A DNA stretch of 64,000 nucleotides, from NCBI RefSeq assembly GCF_002366715.1, contig NZ_DFBS01000033.1, positions 62,001 to 126,000 of the forward strand, read 5' to 3'. The notes beneath the pieces were generated by a model. The model saw nothing but the letters and a program-made list of their open reading frames with translations, ran no database searches and was not told the origin of the DNA. Below, piece by piece: positions 43,431 to 52,574 of this stretch; positions within the stretch are counted from its first letter, which is position 1, and each line of letters opens with the position of its first letter. Position numbers and translations under genes: made by a program. This stretch comes from Halomonas sp. UBA3074 (GTDB lineage Bacteria > Pseudomonadota > Gammaproteobacteria > Pseudomonadales > Halomonadaceae).

Positions 43431-43464
43431 GGAAGAATCGTTTTAAGGGAAGAATCGTTTTAAG
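43431..43464. repeat. Two perfect 17-bp tandem repeats within an ATCGTTT array
   Basis: ggaagaatcgttttaag occurs twice in direct succession (43431-43447, 43448-43464). Related words flank it: aatcgttta near 43420-43427, the palindrome aaacgttt at 43470-43477 and atcgtttaac near 43498-43506. The array fills the promoter region of the AraA-like dehydrogenase. It could be a multi-site operator; AAnCGnTT cores are typical of LacI/GalR-type regulators. Confidence 0.65.
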
Positions 43465-43530
43465 TGCAAAAACGTTTCATGAAAGCACGAATCCAGTATC
43501 GTTTAACTGGAAATGGCGAAGAGATCAGCG

Positions 43531-44301
43531 TCATTGGGTGTTATGGGGCAGCTCGACACTGCGGCCCAGCGAGCTGGCACTGTGCTCTAAGCCCAACGCA
43601 GCAGCGGTGCCCGCCAATACAGCTTGAGCGGCTAAAAATGCCTCACGGGGGCGGCGCAGGCGAATGCTCTCCATCAATTGGCGATGACGCTCTAAGCTCT
43701 CGTCGGGGTCGACGGCATTCTCGTTGGACATCGACACCAGCATAAAGATAGAGGGCCGCAGGATATGCGACAGCTGTGCCCAGACAATATTGTGGGTGGC
43801 TTTGAAGATCGCCTCGTGGAAGGCAACATCGCACTCGCTGTGCAGCCGTCGCTCCTCTTCACAGGTGGCATTGCGCAGGTTCTGCCCCAAGCCCTCAAAG
43901 GCCTCTTCAATGGCCACCAGATCACGCGCTTTGGCGCGCTTGGCGGCAGTCATTGCCACATAGGGTTCTACATCCAAACGAAAGGCGAGGATTTCGCGCT
44001 GTATTTCCGGATTGGGGGCGGCGTAACGGGTCAGCCAGTCGGTCACCTGCGCATCGAGAATATGCCACTCCGAGTACTCGCGTACTTTGGAGCCGTGCCC
44101 AGAGATTCGCTCGATAATGCCCGCCTCTACCAACTGACGAAGATCGCTGCGCACCGCCGAGCGATTGATCGCAAAGCGTTCGCATAGATCCATTTCACGC
44201 GGCACAAGGTCGCCGGGATGGTAGCGACCGCCGAATATTTCCTCGGCGAGGTATTCGGCGATACTGGGGCGAGCGGCTGGCTTACTAAGAGATGACGTCA
44301 C
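43531..44301 (-). CDS. GntR-family regulator (FCD domain), DgoR-like
   Basis: FadR-subfamily regulator of 256 aa. The N-terminal winged helix has LVPREMDLCERFAINRSAVRSDLRQL, and the C-terminal FCD domain carries the metal-site pattern CDVAFHEAIFKATHN and ERHRQLMESI. Relatives such as DgoR respond to galactonate or 2-keto-3-deoxy acids. It lies between the AraA-like dehydrogenase and the DMT exporter/xylonate dehydratase genes, so it is a candidate reader of the 23-bp box found near the xylonate dehydratase and TRAP-1 genes. That link is inference. Confidence 0.85.
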   Translation of the reverse strand: MTSSLSKPAARPSIAEYLAEEIFGGRYHPGDLVPREMDLCERFAINRSAVRSDLRQLVEAGIIERISGHGSKVREYSEWHILDAQVTDWLTRYAAPNPEIQREILAFRLDVEPYVAMTAAKRAKARDLVAIEEAFEGLGQNLRNATCEEERRLHSECDVAFHEAIFKATHNIVWAQLSHILRPSIFMLVSMSNENAVDPDESLERHRQLMESIRLRRPREAFLAAQAVLAGTAAALGLEHSASSLGRSVELPHNTQ

Positions 44302-44332
44302 TACGATAAGACCCTGTTTCGATTCCTGCCCA

Positions 44333-45280
44333 TCATAACGTACTTGACCGGTCTACTGTTATCGGTGTGGCGGCCCCTAGCCTGGCGCGCATGCGTAGCT
44401 CAAGGCGTCTTTCATAAAGGCCCTTCGCACTCAGTGTGCCCAGCACCAAAAGGCCGCCGACCATGGCGATCGGCGCGGGCTGCTCGCCTAAAATCCACCA
44501 CGCTAACAGCGTACCTACCACCACTTCGAGTAGCAGCAGCAGACCTACTTCCGCAGACGGCAGATAGAGCGGCCCGCGCTGCAGCAGCGTCACCCCGCAG
44601 GGCACGATAATCAGGCACAGCAGGATCACCACGGCGAGCTGGCTGGTAGCAGGCAGTGTGGTTGATTCGCTTCCTGTCAGCCAAAAAATTCCCGCAACGC
44701 TACCGACGACAAGTCCGTTGAATACCAGCATCGGGCTCATATCGACGCCCGGTCGCGTGCGGCAAAGGGTGAAATTAATCGCCAGCGTAGTCGCTGCCAT
44801 CAAGGCGAAAGCGTTCCCCACCCACGACCCTGCCCCCGCATCATCCAGCGCGATCATCGCGATACCCACCATACAGAGACAAATCGCCAGCCAGGTACGC
44901 CGGGGCAAACGCTCCTTGAGGATAATCCAGGAGAGAACGGCGGCGATAATCGGCGAACTGGCCAGTATCATCAGCACGTTGCCTGCCTTGGTGTACTGAT
45001 TGCCCAGCACGAAACCACAGGTGGTCAGGCTGAATAGCAGCGCCACGGCGATACCGGTCCAACCGCAGCGCCGGTAGGCAGCCAACGTGCCCCGGCCATA
45101 GCGCGCCAGGGCAATCAGCAGAAAACCCAGCCCGGAGAGAAAACCGCGCCACATCAATATTTCGGCATCGGGCAGGTCAGCTACCTTGATCAGCAAGGCA
45201 TCCGGCGCCATGATGATCGCGCCGCCGCCGGTCAACAGCAGCCCCTGCTGACGATGCGACAAGGTACTAAAACGGCTCAT
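44333..45280 (-). CDS. EamA/DMT-family membrane transporter
   Basis: Ten hydrophobic helices in two similar halves, 315 aa, typical of drug/metabolite transporters. EamA-type segments include LMWRGFLSGLGFLLIALARYG and the late EVVVGTLLAWWILGEQPAPIAMVGG. It lies 32 bp after the xylonate dehydratase gene on the same strand and 31 bp before the GntR gene, so it is part of the same sugar-acid unit. It may export an over-accumulating acid or lactone, but substrate and direction are unknown. Confidence 0.85.
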   Translation of the reverse strand: MSRFSTLSHRQQGLLLTGGGAIIMAPDALLIKVADLPDAEILMWRGFLSGLGFLLIALARYGRGTLAAYRRCGWTGIAVALLFSLTTCGFVLGNQYTKAGNVLMILASSPIIAAVLSWIILKERLPRRTWLAICLCMVGIAMIALDDAGAGSWVGNAFALMAATTLAINFTLCRTRPGVDMSPMLVFNGLVVGSVAGIFWLTGSESTTLPATSQLAVVILLCLIIVPCGVTLLQRGPLYLPSAEVGLLLLLEVVVGTLLAWWILGEQPAPIAMVGGLLVLGTLSAKGLYERRLELRMRARLGAATPITVDRSSTL

Positions 45281-45312
45281 CTGAATATTAATCCCTTAAC
45301 TGATTTGCCCCT

Positions 45313-47115
45313 TTAATGGTTATCCCGCGGCGGATGCTGGCGAGCGACATCGCGATACTTGGTGGCAGGCGCTAACGTCATGCCACGATCCAGCGGTTCG
45401 ACCATACTGCGCTGAATTTCCTGCCAAGGCGTCTGATGACCAGGGTAGCGGTAGCCACCCTGCTCGGCCAAACGCGTCCGGCGGGCTTCCAGTTCACTCG
45501 CTTCAATCAAAAGCTGTACTTCGCCACGCTTGAGATCGACCCGCAGCCGGTCGCCGCTTTCCAGCAGCGCCAGGCCACCGCCAGTAGCGGCCTCGGGGGA
45601 GGCGTTGAGAATCGACGGCGAGCCAGAGGTGCCTGACTGGCGGCCATCGCCCAGGCACGGTAGCGATTCGATGCCCTGTTTGATCAGCGCTTCTGGCGGC
45701 TGCATGTTAACCACTTCCGCACCGCCGGGGTGGCCGACGGGGCCTGCGCCGCGCATCACCAGAATGGTGCGGGCGTCGATGTTGAGCGCCGGGTCATCGA
45801 TACGGGCGTGATAATCCTCCGAGCCGTCAAACACCACGACCTTGCCTTCAAAGGCCTCGGGATCGTTGGGATCATTCAGGAAGCGCTCGCGGAAATCCCG
45901 GGAGATCACGCTGGTTTTCATCAGCGCCGAGTCGAACAGGTTACCCTTGAGATTGAGGAAGCCTGCGTGCTCGACCAGCGGATCGCCGTAGCGACAAATC
46001 ACATCGGGATCCTGGGTTTCGCGACCCTGTAGATTATCGCCTATCGAGCGGCCGTTGACCGTCAGGGCATCGCCGTGCAGCTTACCGGCCGTTTGCAGTT
46101 CATGGAGAATTGCGGGCACACCGCCAGCACGGTGGAACTCTTCGCACAGAAAGGCACCCGCAGGCATCACGTTGGCCAGCAGCGGAATTTCATGGCCCAA
46201 GCGCTGCCAATCATCATTGTTAATCTCGATCCCCGCGTGGCGGGCAATCGCATTGATGTGCACCGGCGCGTTCGAGGAGCCGCCCAGCGCCGAACACGCC
46301 ACAATCGCGTTCTCAAACGCTTCGCGGGTCAGGATATCCAGCGGGCGCAGGTCTTCCCACACCATATCGACGATTCGCGTACCGGTGTCGTAGGCAACCA
46401 TGGCGCGCTCTTTATAGGGCGCGGGAATCACTGCGGAACCGGGCAGGCTCATGCCCAGCACTTCGGCCATGGAGTTCATGGTGGAGGCGGTGCCCATAGT
46501 ATTGCAGTGGCCTATCGAGGGCGCTGAATCACTGGCGCGGGACAGGAACTCGGCGTAGTCGATATCCCCTGCCGCCAAGCGCTTGCGTAGCTCCCAAATA
46601 ATTGTACCCGACCCTACTCGCTCAGCGCCGCGCCAGCCGTTGAGCATCGGCCCACCGGAAAGCACTATAGCTGGAATGTTCACCGTTGCCGCCGCCATCA
46701 GCGCAGCGGGAGTCGTTTTATCGCAGCCGGTGGTTAAGACCACGCCGTCTAACGGGTAGCCGTGCAACACTTCGACGATACCCAAATAGGCGAGGTTGCG
46801 ATCCAACGCCGCCGTAGGACGGCGCACGTTTTCATGGATCGGGTGCATGGGGAACTCAAACGGCACGCCGCCTGCCGCGCGGATCCCGTCTTTCACCCGC
46901 TTCACCAAGTCGATGTGATGACGATTGCAGGGGGTTAAGTCAGAGCCCGACTGGCAAATACCAATAATCGGCTTACCGCTAGTGAGTTCATCCAGCGTAA
47001 TGCCGTAATTAAGATACCGCTCAATGCATAGTGCCGTGGTACCCGCGTGATCGGGATTATCGAACCAGTAGCGTGAACGCAACTGCTCAGGAGTTATTCG
47101 CTGAAAATTGGCCAT
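45313..47115 (-). CDS. D-xylonate dehydratase, XylD-like (IlvD/Edd family)
   Basis: 600 aa; the sequence follows Caulobacter XylD along its length: SRYWFDNPDHAGTTALCIER, NYGITLDELTSGKPIIGI, HPIHENVRRPTAALDRNLAY and LPCLGDGRQSGTSGSPSILN. Fe-S cysteines are Cys63 (TPCNRH), Cys131 (GCDKTTPA) and Cys204 (HCNTMG). It converts D-xylonate to 2-keto-3-deoxy-D-xylonate. It is clearly a different subfamily from the two 581-aa dehydratases. The 23-bp box lies about 90 bp before its start, between it and the divergent orphan TRAP binding protein. Confidence 0.9.
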   Translation of the reverse strand: MANFQRITPEQLRSRYWFDNPDHAGTTALCIERYLNYGITLDELTSGKPIIGICQSGSDLTPCNRHHIDLVKRVKDGIRAAGGVPFEFPMHPIHENVRRPTAALDRNLAYLGIVEVLHGYPLDGVVLTTGCDKTTPAALMAAATVNIPAIVLSGGPMLNGWRGAERVGSGTIIWELRKRLAAGDIDYAEFLSRASDSAPSIGHCNTMGTASTMNSMAEVLGMSLPGSAVIPAPYKERAMVAYDTGTRIVDMVWEDLRPLDILTREAFENAIVACSALGGSSNAPVHINAIARHAGIEINNDDWQRLGHEIPLLANVMPAGAFLCEEFHRAGGVPAILHELQTAGKLHGDALTVNGRSIGDNLQGRETQDPDVICRYGDPLVEHAGFLNLKGNLFDSALMKTSVISRDFRERFLNDPNDPEAFEGKVVVFDGSEDYHARIDDPALNIDARTILVMRGAGPVGHPGGAEVVNMQPPEALIKQGIESLPCLGDGRQSGTSGSPSILNASPEAATGGGLALLESGDRLRVDLKRGEVQLLIEASELEARRTRLAEQGGYRYPGHQTPWQEIQRSMVEPLDRGMTLAPATKYRDVARQHPPRDNH

Positions 47116-47202
47116 GGTGCCACTCCACGCCTAGAGTAAGGTTATAAAAGTCATAAAGGAGGATGGTCACGACGGTACGCTTTCTTGATGGCGGCGTCGA
47201 TA

Positions 47203-47225
47203 CATACAAAAGTATATGTTGAACA
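47203..47225. promoter_or_regulatory. 23-bp regulatory box, identical to 36662-36684
   Basis: Same two palindromic elements, ATAC-AAAA-GTAT and TGTT-G-AACA, in the 265-bp gap between the divergent xylonate dehydratase and DctP genes. A perfect 23-bp identity in two distant intergenic regions of related function strongly suggests a shared transcription factor site. Confidence 0.7.
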
Positions 47226-47380
47226 TATGCGAAAAACGTTACACATTCACCTAAGGGTTGCGGCGCATAGGCGAGAAAGCCTGTCCCGCAGAGACACAAC
47301 AACAATAGACATCATGCTGGAGTTGGCTCGGTCAACGCCTTTGACTCAGTGGTCTCCAGCACGCCAGGAGAGTGACGATT

Positions 47381-48457
47381 ATGCATCATCTTTGGAAGCG
47401 CACCCTAGTGATGACCGGTGCCACACTGCTCAGCTCGGGTTTGGTTTACGCACAGACGCCTGATCTATCCGATCCGCCGGAGATCGACGGTGAAACGGTG
47501 GGTGACCACGGCAGCGTTACTTTACGCATGGGGCTTGGTTTGGCTGAAAGTTCGCCACAGTATATTTCCAGCCAGTACTTTGCCGATATTCTTGACCAGC
47601 GCAGTGAAGGACGCATTACGGTCAATATTTTCCCTAATAGCCAGCTTGGCGATGACGTGCAGATGATGGAAATGCTGCAAACCGGCACGCTGGATATGAC
47701 CTACCCTTCCTCTTCTCCCGCCACCGGCTATGTAGAAGAGCTGGCTGTTTTCGACCTGCCATTCCTACTGCCCACCCGTGAAGCGGCGGTCAAAGCAATG
47801 CGCAGCGATGCTGCCCAAGAGATGCTCGATGCCTTCGACGGCACTGGCCTGAAAGCCCTGGCGTTCTCTGAAAACGGCTTCCGTCAGCTCTCCAACAGCG
47901 CCCGTGAAGTCGCTTCGCCAGAAGATGTGGCGGGCCTGGATGTGCGCGGCCTGTCCATTCGGACCATGGAGAACCCGGTCCACCTGGCCATCTGGCAAGC
48001 ACTGGGCGCCAACCCGACGCCCATGGCGTTTGGTGAGCTGTTCTCAGCGATGGAGCAAGGTGTCGTAGACGGCCAAGAAAACCCCTGGAGCACCATCCTG
48101 ACCTCCAATTTCTATGAAGTGCAGGATTACGGCTCCGAAACACGTCACGTTTATACGCCCTTCATCAAGATGATCTCTGAGCGTACCTGGGACCGCCTGG
48201 ATCCTGAGTATCAGGAACTCGTACAAGAAGCCGCGTTGCAAGCCGCCGATTACGAGATCCAGCTTTCGAGCGAATACGACGATTGGGCGCGCGAGCAGCT
48301 TGAAGAGCGTGGCATGCAGATCACCCGCCTTGATGATGAGCAGATTGCCGCTTTCCAGGAAGCCGTGCAGCCGGTTTACGAAGAGTGGGCACCGCGCATT
48401 GGCGAAGATCTAGTGGCTGAATTCCAAGAGATCGCTGAATCGACGATGTCCGAGTAA
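47381..48457 (+). CDS. Orphan TRAP substrate-binding protein (DctP type)
   Basis: 358-aa exported protein; the start at 47381 is the ATG with aggag upstream, rather than a GTG three codons earlier. After the signal peptide (ending VYAQ), SVTLRMGLGLAESSPQ, GLDVRGLSIRTMENP (with the likely carboxylate-binding Arg) and VVDGQENPWSTI are DctP-family motifs. No dctQ or dctM gene is next to it; a stem-loop and a convergent GntR gene follow. It shares the 23-bp box with the TRAP-1 operon, so it might supply that system with a second ligand or act as a sensor. Confidence 0.85.
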   Translation: MHHLWKRTLVMTGATLLSSGLVYAQTPDLSDPPEIDGETVGDHGSVTLRMGLGLAESSPQYISSQYFADILDQRSEGRITVNIFPNSQLGDDVQMMEMLQTGTLDMTYPSSSPATGYVEELAVFDLPFLLPTREAAVKAMRSDAAQEMLDAFDGTGLKALAFSENGFRQLSNSAREVASPEDVAGLDVRGLSIRTMENPVHLAIWQALGANPTPMAFGELFSAMEQGVVDGQENPWSTILTSNFYEVQDYGSETRHVYTPFIKMISERTWDRLDPEYQELVQEAALQAADYEIQLSSEYDDWAREQLEERGMQITRLDDEQIAAFQEAVQPVYEEWAPRIGEDLVAEFQEIAESTMSE

Positions 48458-48475
48458 CAAAGGCAGCGAAGCGCC

Positions 48476-48509
48476 GCCCCTGTCGCCGGGTAATAACGGT
48501 GGCAGGGGC
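48476..48509 (+). terminator. Stem-loop after the orphan dctP gene
   Basis: 13-bp stem with two G-T pairs (gcccctgtcgccg and cggtggcaggggc) and an 8-base loop, 18 bp after the stop codon. No T run, so it is a weak terminator or mRNA-protecting structure between convergent genes. Confidence 0.5.
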
Positions 48510-48548
48510 AAATGCTAAAGCAGGCATAGCGGCCCAAAAGAGGAAATA

Positions 48549-49271
48549 CTAAGAAGCGTCCGAGAGGCGCTTTTTTAGTTGCATATAAGTGCCGTAGTGA
48601 CGATCGAGGTGGCGCCGCATGGCCGCCTCGGCCGCATCCGGGTCGCGGGATTCGATGGCCGCAATGATTTCAGTGTGGGCAGCGGTCGCGGCTTTATCTT
48701 CATCCTTCTGCTGTAACACCAGCGCACGGCGATCATCCAGCCATTCAGAAAGCGCCACGTGAATGGCATCGAAAATGGGGTTACGGCCAATGCTGGCCAA
48801 CACGCCATGAAAATCATTATCGGAGCGCTTGAAGCGAGCTTCGTCACCAATGGCATCGCGGTTATCCGCCAACGCAGCATGTAACCTTGCAAGGTCTTCT
48901 TCGCTAGCGTGGCGAGCCGCATAGCGCGCCAGAGATATCTCGAACATGGCCCGCGCTTCCTGGAAATACTGCTGGCCATCGGGCTTGGAAAGCAGCTGCC
49001 GGGTAACGCCGGAGAGCCTCGCCATTACCGCCTCGGCGGTAGGACGAATAACCCGGGCCCGCGTGCCGCTGTTGATGGCGATGAGGCCAAGTTGCTGTAG
49101 GTGAAACAACGCTTCACGTACCGCTGGCCTACCCACGCCAAACTGCTCCATCAACTCTCGTTCTGAGGGCAATTGATCTTTTTCACTTAGCCGCCCGTCG
49201 AGAATCTCCGCCTCGAGCTGTTCAGCCACCTGTTCGGACAGCGTTTTACGCTCGATCCGGTATCTGCTCAT
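48549..49271 (-). CDS. GntR-family regulator (FCD domain), NanR-like
   Basis: FadR-subfamily regulator of 240 aa. HTH region LPSERELMEQFGVGRPAVREALFHLQQLGL, FCD domain with DNDFHGVLASIGRNPIF and a later His-containing HTEIIAAI. The layout NDFH...H is typical of metal-containing FCD proteins, and the pattern is closest to NanR-type members. It is the last gene of the SDR-pdxA2-kinase-TRAP-Ldh cluster and so is the likely local regulator, perhaps acting on the GTkGTATGACA motifs upstream of dctP and in the 56.8-kb divergent region. Confidence 0.87.
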   Translation of the reverse strand: MSRYRIERKTLSEQVAEQLEAEILDGRLSEKDQLPSERELMEQFGVGRPAVREALFHLQQLGLIAINSGTRARVIRPTAEAVMARLSGVTRQLLSKPDGQQYFQEARAMFEISLARYAARHASEEDLARLHAALADNRDAIGDEARFKRSDNDFHGVLASIGRNPIFDAIHVALSEWLDDRRALVLQQKDEDKAATAAHTEIIAAIESRDPDAAEAAMRRHLDRHYGTYMQLKKRLSDAS

Positions 49272-49373
49272 AGGCAGTCACCCTTGGTTAACCTAGAATT
49301 CGCCGCCATTTTACGGCATTTCTCGCTATTGTCCTTTAAACCCGCCTTCAACCAAAGCGCTCGACCCAATCTT

Positions 49374-50450
49374 TTAATCCAATTGAGTGAGTGGCGTGAC
49401 TTGATACTGCTCGGCGATTTCGGCGTAGGCCAACTGATTGGCAGAGTCGAGCGGGATGCCTTCGGCGTCGCGCTGGGCCTGACAGCGCCATTCGCGATCC
49501 CCAGGCGCCATTACCTGGGCGTTGGGTGCAGCAGGCTGGTCACGCAGATCGGCCAAGTACTCGGCCATTCCGCGGGCAAAGGTGTCCGCCTCGACAAACG
49601 CATCTGGCTTCATGACCAGGAAGAAATGCCCTACCCCGCGTGGTGTCGACATGTCTGGCCCGCCCATGGGCAGCAGCTTGAAGCCATGCTGCATACCCGA
49701 CAGCATCGAACTCAGCACCTCCACCATGCCGCCCAACCCCGCACCCTTGAAGCCGAAGCCACTGCCGCCCAGCGGTAACAGTGCGGCCACTTCGCTAGGC
49801 GTGCGGCTTACCTGCCCGGCAGCGTCCGCCGCGACTTGATCCGGCAGTTCGCGGCCAATCGCCCCAAACTGCTGCACACGATTCCAGGGCACCGAGCTGG
49901 TCGCCATATCCAGCAGGTAAGGCGACTCGCCCGCCACCGGCGCCGCAAAGGCGATGGGGTTGGTACCATGGAACGGCTTGGCGCCCTCATGCAACAGCAC
50001 AAACGGGTCCGAATTGCAGAACGCCATGCCGAGATAACCGCGCTCGGCCGCTGCCAACGCATAGCACCCCGCCGCGCCAAAGTGCGACGAGTTACCCACT
50101 GCGACAGCGCCCATGCCTATCTTTTCTGCCATTGCCATGGCGTGCTCCATGGCGGTGTAACCCGCCAGATGCCCCAACCCGTCGTCAGCATCTAGAAACC
50201 CGGTCGCCGCCAGGCGTTGGTGGAACTGCATGTCGGGTGCGCCGTTGATCCGCCCGCCCTTGAGTGCCAGTAAATAATGCGGCAACAGGCGTAGGCCATG
50301 GCTGTCAGTCCCCATGCGTGAGGCGGTGACCAGCGCGCGGGTGACGGCATCTGCTGAGGCCTGATCAGCGCCCGCCACCGCCAGCACCGCTTGCATAAAA
50401 CGGCTAAGGTCTTCACGAGCGACGCGAAAATTGGTCGATGTATCTCTCAT
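49374..50450 (-). CDS. Ldh/YlbC-family NAD(P)-dependent oxidoreductase
   Basis: Member of the malate/L-lactate dehydrogenase 2 family (PF02615 type), 358 aa, which includes ureidoglycolate, 2,3-diketogulonate and sulfolactate dehydrogenases. Visible motifs: SRMGTDSHGLRLLPHY near the N-terminus (catalytic His), VGNSSHFGAAGCYALAA, NPIAFAAPV and FGFKGAGLGGMVEVLSSMLSG. It lies between the TRAP-2 permease gene (about 63 bp) and the GntR gene. It probably interconverts a 2-hydroxy and a 2-keto acid sugar derived from the TRAP substrate. Exact substrate unknown. Confidence 0.87.
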   Translation of the reverse strand: MRDTSTNFRVAREDLSRFMQAVLAVAGADQASADAVTRALVTASRMGTDSHGLRLLPHYLLALKGGRINGAPDMQFHQRLAATGFLDADDGLGHLAGYTAMEHAMAMAEKIGMGAVAVGNSSHFGAAGCYALAAAERGYLGMAFCNSDPFVLLHEGAKPFHGTNPIAFAAPVAGESPYLLDMATSSVPWNRVQQFGAIGRELPDQVAADAAGQVSRTPSEVAALLPLGGSGFGFKGAGLGGMVEVLSSMLSGMQHGFKLLPMGGPDMSTPRGVGHFFLVMKPDAFVEADTFARGMAEYLADLRDQPAAPNAQVMAPGDREWRCQAQRDAEGIPLDSANQLAYAEIAEQYQVTPLTQLD

Positions 50451-50513
50451 TAATCGATAGCTCCTGGTTTCGATCGGGCCGCTGGCTGATCATTGGGCCA
50501 GCCCCGGTAATGC

Positions 50514-51893
50514 TTAACGATAAAGCAGTGTCGGCAGCCACAGCGAGATGGCGGGAATGAAGGTGACCAATAGCAAGGCGATGACCAGCGGCACCAGGAA
50601 CGGCAGCGTGCCACGCATGCATTTTTCAAAAGAGATGCCGGACACCCGCGACAGCACATAGAGCACCATACCCACCGGCGGGGTTAGCAGGCCGATCATC
50701 AGGTTGAGCACCATGATCACGCCGAAATGCACCGGATCGACGCCCGCGGTTACGGCCACCGGCAACAATACCGGCACCAGAATGGTGATCGCCGCGATGG
50801 TCTCCATAAAGCAGCCCACGACGATCAGCACCAAGTTGATAATGATCAGCGTGGCGATGGGATTATCGGCAAATGGGCCAAGCAGGGTGACCACATGCTG
50901 AGTGACCTGGTTGCTGGTCAGTATCCAGGCGAATATCGAGGCACCCGCGACGATCAGTAGAATAACGGCGGTGGTTTCGATGGTTTCCATGCTCACCTTG
51001 AGCAGGCGGCGCCAAGTCAGGCTACGGTAAACCACACCCCCCAGTACCAAGGCGTACACCACAGCAGCAATCGCCGCTTCAGTGGGCGTGAAGGCCCCTG
51101 TCATGATGCCGCCAACGATGATGACCGGCGTTAGTAGCGATAAAAAGGCACGCTTGAACGTATGGCCAAGCACCGGAAGCGAGAACACCGCATCGCGGGT
51201 ATAGCCGCGGCGCCGGGAAATAATCGTGATCATGGCCATGAGCACCAGCCCCATCAACAGGCCCGGCACCAAGCCAGCGACGAAAAGCTGGCCGACCGAC
51301 ACTGACGCCATGACGCCATAGATCACCATCGGCAGACTCGGCGGAATAATCGGGCCGATGGTCGAAGACGCCGCGGTGATCCCCACCGAGAACTCTTCGT
51401 CGTACCCGGCATCTTTCATGGCCTTGATTTCGATGGTACCCAGCCCCCCAGCGTCGGCGACGGCGGCACCGGACATGCCAGAAAAAACGATGCTGGCGCC
51501 TACATTGACGTGCCCCAGACCGCCCCGCATCCAGCCCATCAATGCCTTGGCAAAATCAAAGATTCGCACGGTAATGCCGCCGTTATTCATCAGGTTACCG
51601 GCGAGTATAAAAAACGGAATCGCCAACAGCGGAAAGCTGTCGACGCCGTTGATCATGCGGTGCATGACCACCACATCGGGCACTCTGCCGGTCAGCAGCA
51701 CATACAGCAGGCACGAGCCAGCAAGGCTAATGGCGATCGGCACCCCCATCACCAGCAGCGTGAATAGCGCCGCAAACAGGAACAGTAAATAGTGCTGAGT
51801 GGCGGCCAGGGCGATACAGCCGAGTATCGCGATAGCCGCAACCAATGGCGGTACTACCGCACCGCCGCGCCGCACAGCCAAAATGTTGGGCAT
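50514..51893 (-). CDS. TRAP transporter large permease (DctM), system 2
   Basis: DctM subunit of 459 aa, about 25 residues longer than usual because of an extra N-terminal helix (VVPPLVAAIAILGCIALAATQHYLL). Motifs GMSGAAVADAGGLGTIEIKAM, STIGPIIPPSLPMVIYGVMA and LLTPPVGMVLYVLSRVSG are characteristic. It works with the DctQ and DctP encoded immediately upstream on the same strand. Confidence 0.92.
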   Translation of the reverse strand: MPNILAVRRGGAVVPPLVAAIAILGCIALAATQHYLLFLFAALFTLLVMGVPIAISLAGSCLLYVLLTGRVPDVVVMHRMINGVDSFPLLAIPFFILAGNLMNNGGITVRIFDFAKALMGWMRGGLGHVNVGASIVFSGMSGAAVADAGGLGTIEIKAMKDAGYDEEFSVGITAASSTIGPIIPPSLPMVIYGVMASVSVGQLFVAGLVPGLLMGLVLMAMITIISRRRGYTRDAVFSLPVLGHTFKRAFLSLLTPVIIVGGIMTGAFTPTEAAIAAVVYALVLGGVVYRSLTWRRLLKVSMETIETTAVILLIVAGASIFAWILTSNQVTQHVVTLLGPFADNPIATLIIINLVLIVVGCFMETIAAITILVPVLLPVAVTAGVDPVHFGVIMVLNLMIGLLTPPVGMVLYVLSRVSGISFEKCMRGTLPFLVPLVIALLLVTFIPAISLWLPTLLYR

Positions 51894-51931
51894 TGGGGTG
51901 ATCTCCGAGAGAGTAGCGTGTTGGCGTGTTG

Positions 51932-52465
51932 TTATTGGGTATCGAGTAGTTCACTGGTGCCCGAGCGCCAGTGACGAATAGCCACCTGCACCCCTCTCAC
52001 CAGCATGAGGATAAAGCCCACCATCACCAGGTAATAAAGCCAGCTTTTAGGAATATCCACCGAGGCCATCATGGCACTGGTGCGATCAGCCAGTTTGAAG
52101 GTGATCCAGGCCATGCTGGCGAAGAAGGCAATGTTGATCAGATCTACCAGCGTCGACATCGCGCGTCCCAGCCACCCCGGCATGTAGCGGTAGAAAAATT
52201 CCACAGCGATATGCGATCCCTTTCGCACGGCCATGGTGCTGCCCATAAAGCCCACCATGACCAATAGATAGCGCGCCATCTCCTCCGTCCAGGCGATGGA
52301 ATTACCCAGCACATAGCGGCTGAAAAACTGCATAAAGACATCCAGTGCCAGCAGCCAGAAGATCCCAAGCGTCAGGAAATCCTCTACGGCATAGTCACGA
52401 ATGTTAAAAGAATCATCGTCGAGACCGGCGAGGCTGGTCTCGTCAGTGGGGTCAGTTTGGTGCAT
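51932..52465 (-). CDS. TRAP transporter small permease (DctQ), system 2
   Basis: DctQ subunit, 177 aa from the ATG at 52465, which has aaggggga upstream; a TTG nine codons earlier is less likely and overlaps a stem-loop. Four helices, with NSIAWTEEMARYLLVMVGFMGS as the family signature and RKGSHIAVEFFYRYMPGW after it. Forms the membrane complex with DctM of the same operon. Confidence 0.88.
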   Translation of the reverse strand: MHQTDPTDETSLAGLDDDSFNIRDYAVEDFLTLGIFWLLALDVFMQFFSRYVLGNSIAWTEEMARYLLVMVGFMGSTMAVRKGSHIAVEFFYRYMPGWLGRAMSTLVDLINIAFFASMAWITFKLADRTSAMMASVDIPKSWLYYLVMVGFILMLVRGVQVAIRHWRSGTSELLDTQ

Positions 52466-52480
52466 GAAAGGCTCCCCCTT

Positions 52481-52507
52481 CGCCCCACCCAAGGCTTGGG
52501 CGGGGCG
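52481..52507 (-). other. Intercistronic stem-loop between dctP and dctQ, system 2
   Basis: Stem of cgcccc and cccaa against ttggg and ggggcg with one A-C mismatch and loop ggc, just before the dctQ ribosome site. Same place as the hairpins in TRAP systems 1 and 3. Confidence 0.55.
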
Positions 52508-52574
52508 CGTCTTGGTCTACGAAAAAAACGATCCCGGCAACGTACGGATTCTGGAAAAATCAGGCCTCACGGTA

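Noticed and set aside
43413..43506. CRISPR-like repeat array
   Set aside because: Repeats are 17 bp, directly abutting without spacers, and no cas genes are nearby.
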